The notes below the pieces were generated by a model. It worked only from the letters and a program-made list of their open reading frames with translations. It did no database searches and was not told the origin of the DNA. Positions 43,233-54,096 of a stretch of 64,000 nt of DNA are shown here, in pieces. Source of the stretch: Paracamarosporium sp. OC-R06-R3 (Eukaryota; Ascomycota; Dothideomycetes; Pleosporales; Didymosphaeriaceae). The stretch covers positions 62,001-126,000 of the forward strand of contig JACVRA010000148.1 in NCBI GenBank assembly GCA_019828545.1, given 5' to 3'. The stretch's first letter is position 1. Every line of letters begins with the position of its first letter. The translations under genes and the position numbers were made by a program.

Positions 43233-44460
43233 ATGTCCAACACCATGGCTGCCAACACCATGGCTGCCAGCACCTACCGCGCACGCGCCAGTCACGCTTC
43301 CACGGGGCCCCTCGCGGCTTACCTCCTGCGCCTCATGTCCATAAAGCAGACGAACCTCTGCTTATCTGCCGACGTCGAGACCTCCGCCGAGCTGTTGGAA
43401 CTCGCCGAGGAGTGCGGAGACCACATTTGCATTTTGAAGACGCACTGCGACATTGTTACAGACTGGACCGACCGCACCGCCAGGGCGCTCAAGGAGATTG
43501 CACGGCGCAAGTGGTTCATCATCTTCGAGGATCGCAAGTTTGCAGACATTGGTGGTATGTTTGACCAGCTGCTTGACATGGACTGGGCGCCGTGCTAATG
43601 TTCAATGCGTAGAGACGGTGCAGAAGCAGTACACCTCAGGCCACTATCGCATCGCCGGTTGGTCCGAGATTACGAACGCACACATCCTCCCCGGCCCCGC
43701 CATCGTGACTGCCCTCCACAAAGCCGCAGATGCTACCATTGCCAAATACAATACGGGCGTGCACACCGATATCTCCTCTGACGCGCCTCGACGAAAGCCT
43801 GGCGAAGACGAAGACGACGATGAATATGAGCACCCAAGAAAAAACAGTGTTGCTGTGGTTACCCCTCCCATACATGGCGATGACGAGGACAAGCGGCTCG
43901 GCATCAAGCCTCTAGACAGGAAACAGAGTGTCGTCAGTATCAGCACATCCATTTTCCAACGGACAGAGAGCATATCCCCCCGCCCGGACCCCTGCTTCCA
44001 CCCCGAAGAGGCCTTCAGCATCGACAAGATCGCCATGCTGTCACGTCTAGGCGAAGTTCCTTTCCTCCGATCGCTGCTCTTGCTTGCTGAGATGAGCTCC
44101 GAGGGCCATCTCATGACGCCCGAATACTCACAAAAGTGCGTAGAGATCGCACGCAAGAACCGAGATTTCGTCATGGGATTTATCGCACAACGCAGTCTGA
44201 ACACAGAGCCGGAAGACAACTTCCTGACCATGACACCGGGTTGTCAACTACCACCACCAGGTCAAGAAGGCCAGAAGCTCGGCGATAGCTTGGGCCAGCA
44301 GTACAACACCCCGCAGAAGCTGATCTTCGAGCAAGGATGCGACGTCATTATCGTCGGGCGCGGTATTGTACGAGCGGACAATCGACAAAACGAGGCAGCA
44401 CGCTATCGGACCGAGGCATGGCGGGCGTACGAGGAGAGAGTGGGCATCAAGCATGAGTAA
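43233..44460 (+). CDS. pyrG: Orotidine-5'-phosphate decarboxylase
   Basis: Two exons, 43233-43554 and 43613-44460, give 389 residues; the intron is gtatgt...gcgtag. The enzyme converts OMP to UMP, the last step of de novo pyrimidine synthesis, in the cytosol. Core residues are present: CLSADVET, LKTHCDIV (Lys69, His71, Asp73), FEDRKFADIG (Asp100, Lys102, Asp105) joining across the intron to ETVQKQYTSGHYRIAGWSEITNAHILPGPAIV, later LLLLAEMSSEGHLMT, FIAQ, MTPGCQLPP and DVIIVGRGIV near the end. Between about 147 and 235 an acidic, Ser/Pro-rich insertion (GEDEDDDEYEHPRK...) interrupts the barrel; it is usual in mould enzymes and absent from yeast Ura3. Residues 1-30 are a repeated Met-Ala-Ala leader. 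Confidence 0.96.
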
Positions 44461-45429
44461 AGAATATGCCTGACCATTCTTACCTGGCCTCTCATTCTTG
44501 AGCTTCGCTTTTTTTGTATAGATGTCCATAGTGCTGATGACCAAGTAGCTTTGACAAGTCCGATTACGCAAAGCTCCTGCGCCGCTCGGTGGTCCCAGCG
44601 GCTCCAACTAGAAGAGACAAAGCGAAATGGCACGGCTATGATCAACCTCTAGGTTGTTTGGAAATGTCGGGGTTTCTCGAGACTCCACAGTTGAAACTTC
44701 CCACGTAATGCTGTACGGATTTGAGTGGTCTTGGAGGCGTCGGATATTAGACTGGCATTGAGCATCCATCGGCATTGTTCCATGACGAAGGCACGCATCT
44801 CCCTGATAATGGTTCTCCGGGCATAGGCTCTGGGCCCTGCATGCATAGCGACGGCAGTTTAAAATTTATGAATGCACGAATTGTATGGACTCTTTTTCTT
44901 CCTCTTCATCATCTTCATCATCTTCTTCTTCTTCTGCTTGTCTTCTTGCAATGTCTTATACCATGGTTGGTCTTTTTGCTTAATGGGAATTTTTATCGAC
45001 TTTTTGGTGCGCGATGCATGGATCTTTTTAGTCGTGATTATGCTGGGCTACGGCTAGTTCCTCGTGACTGTGATGATCTATCTATTTTGTGGGCATGGCA
45101 TAGCATAGCGTAGGTGGGGCTGTGTCAAGTTGCCTCGAATCGAAGGTTTCTCAGACTACGTATCCGTGAAACCGCTAGTTTCCCTGTGCGTGTAGATATG
45201 CAGTAGAATTCTTGCTCGCGCAACCCATCGTGGCGTCTTACATACCGCTTCACATCACGGTATATGTCCTTGTGCCTCGCTATGGTATAAGAGCAGAGTT
45301 GTCTACTATCACGTCGGTGCTCTTTTGTGCGGATTGGTCGTGTTTTCTACGAAGGGTATGGCAGCTGAGGCGTGGGGTATTAAAGATTAAGGATCCGTCA
45401 AGGTTCTATCTACATTAAGGATGGGACTT
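44461..45429. other. Intergenic between convergent genes, with TTC/TCA microsatellite
   Basis: 969 bases. A pyrimidine-rich TTC/TCA tract lies at about 44886-44940. Open frames over it translate to Phe/Ile runs and are not genes. Confidence 0.6.
44886..44940. repeat. TTC/TCA pyrimidine microsatellite
   Basis: Imperfect triplet repeat of ttc, tca and ctt units. Confidence 0.85.
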
Positions 45430-47586
45430 TTACTCCTCGTTCTCGTTTCCGTCTTTGGATACTTCTTTGGATCCATCTTTAGCCCCGTCTGTGGATCCAT
45501 CCCTCCCTTCGCCACCTTCCTCTCCGCCATCCTTTTCTGCATCTTCGAATTTGCGCCCCGTAAGCTCTTCAAGGTTCTTCACATTATGCGGAAACGCCGA
45601 CCCACGCACCTCACAACAATCCCTAACCTGCTGCTTGACCTCATCAAGCCGCTTCATCACGTCCCTTTCCCTTAACGCATGCATACCCATCGGCTTCAGC
45701 ATATCCTTCAGCATGTTCATGGCAGCGTCCTCAATCTCCCTGGCGCCGTACTTCCTCAAGAACTTCTCGTTCTTATCTATCACTGGCCGGATATACTTCA
45801 CGCGGTCCTTAGCCTCGTCTTCGGCAATTCCACCTCGCTCCCGCCATTCGGCCCAATCGTTTAGGAACAAGGCGACCGGCTGGAAAGGCTTGATCTTGCC
45901 GCCCTCATGCAGCTCGGCGAGGAGGTCGAGATGTTCACGGAGAGCATCGTCGTTTGTGTCACGGAGAGCACGCCAGTGGAGTTGCGCCTCATGCATGAAC
46001 TCCACACGGGCAAAGGTGCGAACCAGTTCGACCAGAGGATCATTATGCACTTTGATATCACAGACGTCTTCGTCGGAGAAGTTCCGCCGGTCGAAGACGC
46101 AGTCTATGATCATCTGCCAAGGGAGCTTCAGTGCCGCGAGCTTATATCCGTTCCATGCGGGGTTCCATTCTTTCGGGTTGTACTTCAGTTTTGAAGAGGA
46201 TGATGAAAGCGTTTTCCAGTTTTGGATGTAGAAGCTTGATAAGTCGAGGTTCTCCGCTTCTGACCTGTTTGTTGGGGAGACGGGGGGCTTGGCGACCGGG
46301 AATGGGGATGGAATGTTAACAGACTTCGTTCGGGTCTTTGGAATACGAGGATTCCGCTGCTTCTTCTTCTTGGGAGTATCGGTTCCAGTGCTCACTTGTG
46401 ACGAAACCGAGTCCGGCTGGGGAATGGCATAAGGACTACGGTAGCCCGTCCCAGCCAGCGAGGAACCTGGGGGGAAAGGCGCCAGTGTGCCATGGTAGTT
46501 CTCCGGCCGGAACGGTGCGGAGCGCAGAGTGTTATGATAAGGATTCCACCCTCGAGGCATCATCGCAGAGTTTGGCTGTGGAAAAGCAGAGCTCGATGGA
46601 GAAAGCATCATCCCAGGAGGATTCCCATAGACGCTCTGCGACTGATGATGCGCTCGGACTGGACCAGGCCTCCCAGGCGGAGCCATTGGAAGAACACGGG
46701 TAGGGTGAATGGCAGAAGGCGCCTGTGGAAGAGGAGTCCCACAATAGCTCTGCGCCCGACTACGCGCCCTATCTGGACTAGGCCCACTAGGCAGTACCAC
46801 TGGGTAGCCTCCCTGCGGACGGACAGGACCTGATGGGGAAGGAATCATCGGATTCGTATGGCCATGATAACTCTGTGTCCTGTTTGGGCCAGGCCTAGGA
46901 AATGGTCCCGTTGGATAGCCCACGCGTCGATGCGTAGGGCTCGATGGAATAGCAACTAAGGGAGAAGGGGCAGCGTCATGGCTATATTGCCGATTCGAAG
47001 CAGAGATATCAGGCCTAGGGGTATCAATACCAGGAAATTGATAAGACGGTGTAATCACCCTCAAAGGCGGAACCTGCGGTGATGCATTTCCAACGCTCAT
47101 TGCATAGTCAGATGACATTGAAGGGGCCCTCAAGGGCGGAGCCAGCGGTGGAGGTGTCTGCCAAACGCCTGTCTCATACTCGGAAGCCCCTGTATTCCTA
47201 CGCGGAGGACCTACTTGTGGGAGACGGTACGGAGAGTAGGAATTGTTACGCGAAGGAATCATGTATGGCCACCCAGGAGTGTGAGGTGATGGGGTCGGGT
47301 ACTGAAAGTAGGGACCAGTGCGCAAGGGCGGTGGAAGATGCCCACGAGCGTAGTGAGCTTGACTATACTGTCGCCGAGCAGCCATCGACCTAAGATGTTG
47401 CTGGAATCGTATCTGCTCGTGTGCAACAGCTGTCTGGTTGCTCGGGTGCTGCATGTCCGGACGTTCGACAACACTGCTCTCATTCTGAGGAAGATGTTCC
47501 TGTGCGGTTGTGGGGTTGGGATTTGTTTTCGATGGTTGGAGCACTGGTGAGCTCGGCTCATTTGTGAGATCGACAACGGAAGACAT
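45430..47586 (-). CDS. Large Pro/Ser-rich protein with helical C-terminal domain
   Basis: A single exon of 718 residues starts at MSSVVDLTNEPSSP (47586); the frame is open upstream but only the ATG at 47586 has coding-like sequence after it. The N-terminal VVDLTNE with adjacent Ser/Pro is another SUMO-interaction-like motif. Residues about 90-440 are disordered, Pro/Tyr/Ser-rich, with a degenerate repeat (PxRPGPNRTQSYHGHTNPMI, RSRAQSYCGTPLP, HHQSQSVYGNPPGMM). A basic KKKKQRNPRIPKTRTK at about 466-481 is probably a nuclear signal. The C-terminal domain (about 500-680) is Trp-rich and helical (SSFYIQNWKTL, WNPAWNGYKLAALKLPWQMIIDCVF, LFLNDWAEWRERG), conserved in style but not recognised. The tail is Lys/Asp/Glu/Gly-rich and acidic. 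The function is unknown. Confidence 0.75.
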   Translation of the reverse strand: MSSVVDLTNEPSSPVLQPSKTNPNPTTAQEHLPQNESSVVERPDMQHPSNQTAVAHEQIRFQQHLRSMAARRQYSQAHYARGHLPPPLRTGPYFQYPTPSPHTPGWPYMIPSRNNSYSPYRLPQVGPPRRNTGASEYETGVWQTPPPLAPPLRAPSMSSDYAMSVGNASPQVPPLRVITPSYQFPGIDTPRPDISASNRQYSHDAAPSPLVAIPSSPTHRRVGYPTGPFPRPGPNRTQSYHGHTNPMIPSPSGPVRPQGGYPVVLPSGPSPDRARSRAQSYCGTPLPQAPSAIHPTRVLPMAPPGRPGPVRAHHQSQSVYGNPPGMMLSPSSSAFPQPNSAMMPRGWNPYHNTLRSAPFRPENYHGTLAPFPPGSSLAGTGYRSPYAIPQPDSVSSQVSTGTDTPKKKKQRNPRIPKTRTKSVNIPSPFPVAKPPVSPTNRSEAENLDLSSFYIQNWKTLSSSSSKLKYNPKEWNPAWNGYKLAALKLPWQMIIDCVFDRRNFSDEDVCDIKVHNDPLVELVRTFARVEFMHEAQLHWRALRDTNDDALREHLDLLAELHEGGKIKPFQPVALFLNDWAEWRERGGIAEDEAKDRVKYIRPVIDKNEKFLRKYGAREIEDAAMNMLKDMLKPMGMHALRERDVMKRLDEVKQQVRDCCEVRGSAFPHNVKNLEELTGRKFEDAEKDGGEEGGEGRDGSTDGAKDGSKEVSKDGNENEE

Positions 47587-48380
47587 TTTGTGGTATCTTC
47601 GAATGTATTGAAAGTTGAGGGTACTTTCCAAGACTTGTATGCTGCTCTTTGTTCTCCAGGTTGTGTGGTTTATTGGAGAATTGTTAAGAAGGTGGCAAGG
47701 TAGGGCATTTATATGGTGGACGTTCGACAAGATCAGCATTGTGAAATATAACCTCAATAGGCAACAAATGCAGCCCATAATGCGGCCAAGCAGTGAAAAA
47801 CCTGGCGTAAGTTGAGATCATATATTTAGAAATGGATTGTAAGTAAGCTGGCACGAATTTGTGCCTAGAATAGGCACTGTTGTATTAAAAGTCAATGAAT
47901 TTCTCAAAAATTCTCCCTATGTCTTATGCATCACGCATGATGGCAAACTTTGAGTGGTATGTAAGTTAATTCCTCTATGGAACAAAAACATGCTATTCCT
48001 ATCCTTTTGGCATTGGTAACGCAATTCGTTTTTTTATTTCTACGATAAGACAATGTCCTAAAGGGCAAGGCATAGCGTTTACCTTGCATGTAAAGCTTTT
48101 CAGTTATGCCCTTGTGACTTCAGACTCAGTGTGTCCACTACGCTGCACAATATGGCAGTTGTACAGTTATGCTAGCACATTTAGCTTGCTACCGTATGCT
48201 ACGGAATCATTGTAGGTACGTGGCAGAAGCGGGTCCGTACTTATCTGTCACTTGCCTTCTCAAGAGCTTGTAAAGTGTGAGGGAAGTGCTATGGAAAAGT
48301 TGTAGAACATGAGCTAATACTCGACGTAGATTGAACCCTCACAAATTGGACTGAATTGTTCAAATCGGAAGTGGGATTAG
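47587..48380. other. AT-rich spacer
   Basis: 794 bases, clearly richer in A and T than the flanking genes; no gene seen. The composition continues into the decayed RING-like gene. Confidence 0.55.
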
Positions 48381-49130
48381 TTAAATTTGACGATACACCG
48401 GTTCTGAAGGTTTTCGTGATCTGAAAAACTGCTCGCCGCACTTTGAACAGTCGTTTCTACCCCAAGTCCAGTTAAATAGGCAGCTTTTGCTAAATAAGTA
48501 ATTACACCTTACTAACATAACAGAAGACTGCTCGGGATGCGTAGCATCGCCACATTTATCATCATCTAAACAAAGATCGCACATACTTTGAGGTTGTTCC
48601 TTGGTACCAAAAAGAAAGAACTCTTCTTTCGAGGGGAAGGGTGAAGATTCTTCTATCCTTAGATTAAGATATGAGTCTGACTTATTATGGTGCCCCTTTA
48701 TTGCGCCCAAGACGCCTCTATTAGCTTCATTGTTCGGAGAGGGCGAGGCATCGATGTCGCTGTCTTCAATTGGGCGCTTTTTGCTAGACCGGGAGTGATA
48801 AACTCTCATTCCTTCATCATCATCCCTCTCAGGGTCAGACTTCTCCACCCACTCGGCTCTTAATTCTGCCCAATGCTCTTTTGACCAGATCCCTAAGAGT
48901 TTTGATAATCAGTGTCTTATTGTCATTAAACAAGACGCGGGGATTTTCTCACGCAGCCACCAGCAACCGTACTGTACAAAGAACTCAGCATTTCGGCCTT
49001 GGTGAGAGATATCTTGACACCCGGAAGCCAGCAAGTGTGCGCTCCACGATCCAACTGTTCGCTTGTGCTTCTGCGAGTGTGATAGATGGCACTGTGTTTC
49101 TCGTCGATAACCGAATGGAATGGTCTGCAT
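48381..49130 (-). CDS. RING-like protein with lost zinc ligands, possible decayed gene
   Basis: Two exons, 49130-48953 and 48892-48381, can be joined across a 60-bp intron (gtgaga...cttag). The second, better supported exon reads IWSKEHWAELRAEWVEKSDPERDDD, a basic patch SSKKRPIED, and ends with a RING-shaped block: CDLCLDDDKC, then VRCNYLFSKSC, then WTWGRNDCSKCGEQFF. A C3HC4 RING would have C-G-H and F-H around the middle ligands; here these are C-N-Y and F-S, so two ligands are missing. It could therefore be a relic of a ubiquitin ligase. Exon 1 (from MQTIPFGYRRETQ) is less sure and the true start may lie upstream. The AT-rich surroundings and the G-to-A and C-to-T pattern fit decay. Confidence 0.4.
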
Positions 49131-49863
49131 TGAGGTGAGAGCTTATGGAAGGTGTTGTTAAATGTTGAGAGGATAACGTATATATCCTGGGATAGTGTGA
49201 AACACTCGAGGGTGCTCAACCTCAAATGAAGTTCTCTCGAACGATCGCGTCTCGATCTCACGTGCAGGATTTACTCAGCATTGACAAGGCTGGAAATTTT
49301 TGGGACTCTACACTGTCACCTTAACATCCCCGCATCCGCTTCAATCCCATTAAAGCGTTCGGCACTCAACTGTAATAATCGAGGAAGATGTTCAGCCATC
49401 TAGCACTCCCGCTTGCTGCCTCGCCTTCTTTTTGCTTTTGCCTTGTATTGAAATCTCTGTGATCCTCTCGTTTCATTTTGAATTCGTATACATTGCCCTT
49501 TTGTTAATTTTGGCTGTTCGGTGCCTAGGGCCCTTCTCGTTGGATTGCAAGAGTGAACGTTGAGAGCATTAATCTTCCGAGTCTTCAAAACCTTCAATTC
49601 AACTTCCCAACGACAGCACTCCTTTGTTTATACGAACAGACGAGATACCTAACACTAACACGGTTCTACAGTGCTTCACGCTCAAAATGGACCTCAGCTA
49701 ACCTAACAGGATTAGAAGCAAAGAAGGCTACGTGACAAAGGGTATGATTTTGCGCTTGTGCTCATTTCCCCACAGATACGATAACTACATAGGCAGTCTG
49801 AGAAAACACCGTACCGATACGAAAAAGATGTACCTGCATCTCGACATACATGTGTCCCTCGGT
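49131..49863. other. Intergenic
   Basis: 733 bases between the RING-like gene and FTR1, both minus strand. There is no supported gene. A possible upstream exon of the RING-like gene could lie within 49131-49261. Confidence 0.5.
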
Positions 49864-51176
49864 TTATTCTCTGACTTCTCGAACCTCAGCACGAGGAATT
49901 CCTGTCACACCCTTCTTTCCCTCCACACCACTGCTGTTATCACTCTCATTGTCTCCCGCAGATGTCGACTTAGCTTTCTGGAATGGATAACGTCCGTTCC
50001 TCTCCTTGAAGCCCATTACCAGAAATCCGACAATGACAGCCAACCAATACAAGTTATATGAGATGACCGAGCCATATGTCGCACTATTCTGCCATCCAAA
50101 TAGCGAGTTGAAGATGCCCCAACCACCGTCACCGTTCTCGATAGGCGAACAGCAGTTAACATGCCATACGCTTTTGCGGATATCGTAGCTGCCAGGCCCA
50201 GCGCCTGCTTCCGCGGCACCTTCACCGGCGAGCTTCACCCATGCATTCGTCTCGAGGTCCCAGACGCCCTTGGAGAAGAGCCCTGCGGCGACGAGGTACA
50301 GGAAGCATGTCGATACGACGAGAAATATCTGCAAAGATGTTTTGTTGCCTCCTTGATAGATGAGGTAGCCGACGAGGATGCCAGCTCCGAGCCCGCAGAT
50401 GACAGCAAGGGGGAAGGATGTAGCGGGTAGGCCAAGACCGACGCCTGCGATGAATCTTGGCTTCATCAGTCATAGTCACGGTGATGGAATGTAAGGGTGA
50501 CTTACAGGACAGCCTCAACGCCCTCCCTCAATACAGTAACGAAAGGAAGGATAAACATGGCATATTTCTCGCACCACGCCTTCATCTTTCCTTTTCCAAA
50601 GCTCATGCTATCTTTCTCTTCCAGCACTTTGGAAATCTTAACTTTCCACTTGTCCTGCAATTTGCTAACGCGCAAGAGCGCCGCGCCCATCAGTGTGATG
50701 ATAACGGCTGCGACCAATGCGAAGACGCCTTCGTAGATGTACTCTGCCGACTCGAATGCGTTGTGGCCGACAGTGTAAAAGGTGCCTATGATGCCTGCGC
50801 CTATGATGAGGCAGATGAAGACACCAAGAGCGATACCCATCCAGACCTGTGAAGAGTTGACATTAGCGATAGATGAACGAATGTTTAGATGAGAAGCAAT
50901 ACATACCTGGCGGATAAGCTTTTTACGTATCTGCGCATCGTGATCGGGACCCAGAGTCTGCTTGAGGAAAGCCAGCAGGACAGAGACGATGATGCTGCAT
51001 TCTAGGCACTCTCGGAAGCAGATAAAGAATACTACAAGATGTCATTAGCACCATGAATACCGAGAAGACTCTGGAGTCACAGTTATGCAAGTCGCATGCT
51101 TCTGTAAACAGCAAGAAGAGGTTGGTCCACACAGCGTTGAAGCAAACTTACCTGGAACAGCGAAAACGTTAACCAT
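49864..51176 (-). CDS. FTR1: High-affinity iron permease
   Basis: Four exons, 51176-51152, 51031-50907, 50846-50506 and 50455-49864, give 360 residues, all introns gt...ag and in phase. Ftr1 imports Fe(III) at the plasma membrane together with the ferroxidase Fet3. About seven transmembrane helices are visible. The first REXXE motif is RECLE (residues 15-19: FICFRECLECSIIVSVLLAFLKQ) and the second is REGVE (157-161: [31 protein letters not shown]); the acidic pair in each binds iron. The first external loops carry an EYIYEGVFAL segment. The cytosolic tail is Ser/Lys-rich. The 8-residue first coding exon is short. Divergent arrangement with FET3, sharing 955 bp with GATA-type sites, implies joint iron-repressed expression. 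Confidence 0.95.
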
Positions 51177-51267
51177 GGTGGCAAACGCTCACAGAGCAAG
51201 CGGATGAAGTTTGGATTTCGTCTGTGGGTTCTCACTCCTCGGGGCAAGGGTAAGAGGAGGGTGGGCT

Positions 51268-51290
51268 TTATCAGATGCAGCATCTGATAA
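51268..51290. promoter_or_regulatory. Perfect 23-bp palindrome of two iron GATA sites
   Basis: Two ATCTGATAA cores face each other as a perfect inverted repeat of 11-base arms around one central base, 92 bp upstream of the FTR1 start codon. A paired-site layout suggests a dimer or two-finger GATA factor. Confidence 0.85.
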
Positions 51291-51693
51291 GCAAGTGCAA
51301 GCGAGGTCGGCAACACCAATGTAACCGTGCTCTGGTTAATTCAATACGAGAAACATGCCACACCTGCTTAATGCAGGGATGCTTTCTCTTCGCCGCGGAA
51401 TACGCCCCACCCCGCTTTGCTCGGAGATGCAAGTTGCTGACCCCATTGGTTTGGCGTTGCAAACGACGAAGAACAGTTGTCTGGCGATCTGATTAGCACT
51501 TCTACGCTCATACGCGCCGCGTCTCCAACGTCTGTGGATGGCGGAAACGCATGCGTCGATCTCTCCCGCCAAGCTTCGGCCATGATGAACAAGCAACCGT
51601 CACGCAGGCTAGGAGCGTCTTGATTCACTAGCGCCCAACGCCGTCTACCCCGGGCGCTCTGTCGATCAGTCTAGACTGGGGCCTCTGCCCCAG

Positions 51694-51733
51694 TATCAGA
51701 TCAGCGACATCTGATAAAATAAGCCATCAGATA
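51694..51733. promoter_or_regulatory. Cluster of three iron GATA-type sites
   Basis: TATCAGAT (51694), ATCTGATAA (51709) and ATCAGATA (51726) lie within 40 bases, in both orientations, midway between the two genes. Confidence 0.75.
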
Positions 51734-51955
51734 CACTTGCTGCCTCACGGCTAAAAGGTTCGTCAAAGCTTTCCCGAGGCGGCAAGCGCCCAGTCTTGCC
51801 TCGCCGCTAAGCATGAAAATCTGCACGCGCGGCGAGCAAAGTTGCACAAGTGATTGGACCCCGCTTCACCACTGCTTCTTGTTGGCCCAAGCAAATGCCT
51901 CCGTGCTCGGCGCCGAATGGACGGTTAGCGTTAGGGAAGCAGGGACCTGCGTGGT

Positions 51956-51964
51956 TTATCAGAT
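51956..51964. promoter_or_regulatory. FET3-proximal iron GATA site
   Basis: TTATCAGAT, exactly the reverse of ATCTGATAA, 168 bp upstream of the FET3 start codon. Confidence 0.75.
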
Positions 51965-52131
51965 CTAGCCGTGTCTGAACCCTCAGCTTTATCAATCTAA
52001 TCTCACCCATCAGCTGCCATAGGAGCCTTTGCGGGCCACCGACGTCTACGATATTGGTCAATATTCTAGGGTACTCTCCTTTGCTCCCTCGCAAAGTGCT
52101 GTCAAGCGCCTGAGCCCTTTTCTCTTTCAAA

Positions 52132-54096
52132 ATGGCACTCTCACTTTCAAACTTCCTGCTCTTACCATCACTTCTTCTTGCAGTGGCACATTGTGCTACG
52201 AAGACATACGATTTTGACGTGTCATGGGTATCTGCGAACCCTGACGGACTGCAGGAACGTTCTGTCATTGGTATCAACGGGCAATGGCCGATTCCTACCA
52301 TCAATGTTACCAAAGGTGACCAGGTCGTGATCAATGTGAAGAACTCACTGGGAAATGAATCCACGAGTTTGCATTTTCATGGTCTCTATCAGAATGGTAC
52401 AACACATATGGACGGCCCTGCACAGGTTAGCCAGTGCGCAATCATGCCTGGTAGCAGCTTCACATACAACTTCACAGTAAGCATAGTATCCACAGATCGT
52501 AAGCATGCGTTAACACTCGTAGGTCGACCAACCTGGGACTTACTGGTACCACTCTCATGTTCGAGCACAATATCCAGACGGCCTCCGTGGAGCTTTCATA
52601 GTCCACGACCCAGAAGACCCGCACAAGGACCTCTACGACGAAGAGATTGTTCTTACATTCTCGGATTGGTACCATGACCATATGCCTGACCTCGTTGCAA
52701 GCTTCATTAGCATCGCAAATCCTTCAGGCGCTGAGCCAGTTCCGGATTCCGCGCTTGTCAATGAGACGCAGAACCTCAATGTCAAGATTGAGCCTGGTAA
52801 GCGGTACAAGTTCCGCATTATTAATATGGGAGCTTTCGCGGCACAATATATCTGGTTCGAAGACCACACGATGCAAGTCGTGGAAGTGGACGGTATCTAT
52901 ACCGAGCCTGCTGATGCTGAGATGATCTACGTAACGGTCGCACAGCGCTGGAGCGTCATTGTCACTGCGAAGAATAGTACTGATGCGAATTTCGCATTCG
53001 TGGGTAGTATGGACGAGGTACGAATACTAACTGTCTCCCATGTCTATCATCTGCACTTGTTTTGATCTACTTAACAAACCAAGCATCTCAAGGGCAAATT
53101 GGCGCTAACGTTTTTAGGATCTATTTGACGCAGTTCCTGACGGTCTAAATCCCAATGTGACGGGCTGGTTAGTCTATGACGATGCAAAAGAGAAACCGGC
53201 GCCCAAGGAAGTCGATAGCTTTGAGCCGTTCGATGACTTCGACCTGGTGCCATATGATAAGGAGGAGCTGTACGACAAGGTCGATCACCAAATTCAGCTC
53301 GACATGAAGATGGACAATCTTGATGATGGGGCGAACTAGTAAGTCATTGCCTTCGTAGGAGCTGCTATCCAGGCGGAAGTTTACATGCTGACTTGCTCAC
53401 AGCGCCTTCTTCAATGACCAAACCTACGTTTCCCCCAAAGTACCCACCCTCTATACCGTTCTCTCAACTGGCGCAAACGCGACCAACCCCGAAATATATG
53501 GCTCGCACACGAACCAATTCGTTCTCGACCATAACGAAGTTGTCGAGATCGTCCTCAACAACGATGACCCAGGAAAACATCCCTTCCACTTACACGGCCA
53601 CGCCTTCCAACTCGTTTACCGCAGTGACGAGGAAGCAGGCTTCTACGATGCGTCCAATGTCTCCGCCTTCCCTGCCACTCCCATGCGCCGCGACACCATC
53701 CTCGTCCACCCTAACGGTAATATTGTTTTGCGCTTCAGGTCCGACAATCCTGGCGTGTGGCTATTCCACTGTCATATCGAATGGCATGTTGCCTCTGGGC
53801 TTATCGCTACTATTATCGAGTCACCGCTCGACATCCAGAAGCAGCTTTCTGGCAAGATCCCACAGGACCATGTACAAGCTTGCAAGGCAGGCAATGTGCC
53901 GATGGAGGGCAATGCTGCTGGCAACACGGTGGATGTTTTAGATTTGAAGGGCGAGGTAACTTTCCCAAGCCCGCTACCCGCCGGATTCACGCCAAGGGGG
54001 ATCGTCGCGCTGGTCTTTAGCTGCGTAGCCGCGTTTCTGGGAATGGGAGTAATTGGATGGTACGGTATGGCGCCAATCAAGGCGAAGACAGGATGA
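52132..54096 (+). CDS. FET3: Fet3-type multicopper ferroxidase
   Basis: Four exons, 52132-52476, 52523-53017, 53118-53338 and 53403-54096, give 584 residues. A signal peptide ([20 protein letters not shown]) starts the protein and a C-terminal helix ([23 protein letters not shown], about 551-573) anchors it, so the enzyme faces outside. Copper ligands are intact: HFHG (His81, His83), HSH (His125, His127), HPFHLHGH (His413, His416, His418) and HCHIEWH (His476, Cys477, His478, His482), with Leu487 as the axial residue that gives a high-potential type 1 site. A segment [16 protein letters not shown] holds the Glu likely to form the Fe(II) site. It oxidises Fe(II) for Ftr1. Many N-glycosylation sequons are present. 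It is divergent from FTR1. Confidence 0.96.

Larger units (their letters stand above)
51177..52131. promoter_or_regulatory. Shared FTR1-FET3 promoter with iron-type GATA sites
   Basis: 955 bases lie between the divergent start codons. Six ATCWGATA-type sites occur, the sequence bound by SreA/Urbs1-class iron repressors: TTATCAGAT at 51268-51276, ATCTGATAA at 51282-51290, TATCAGAT at 51694-51701, ATCTGATAA at 51709-51717, ATCAGATA at 51726-51733 and TTATCAGAT at 51956-51964. Copies lie close to both genes. Confidence 0.8.
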
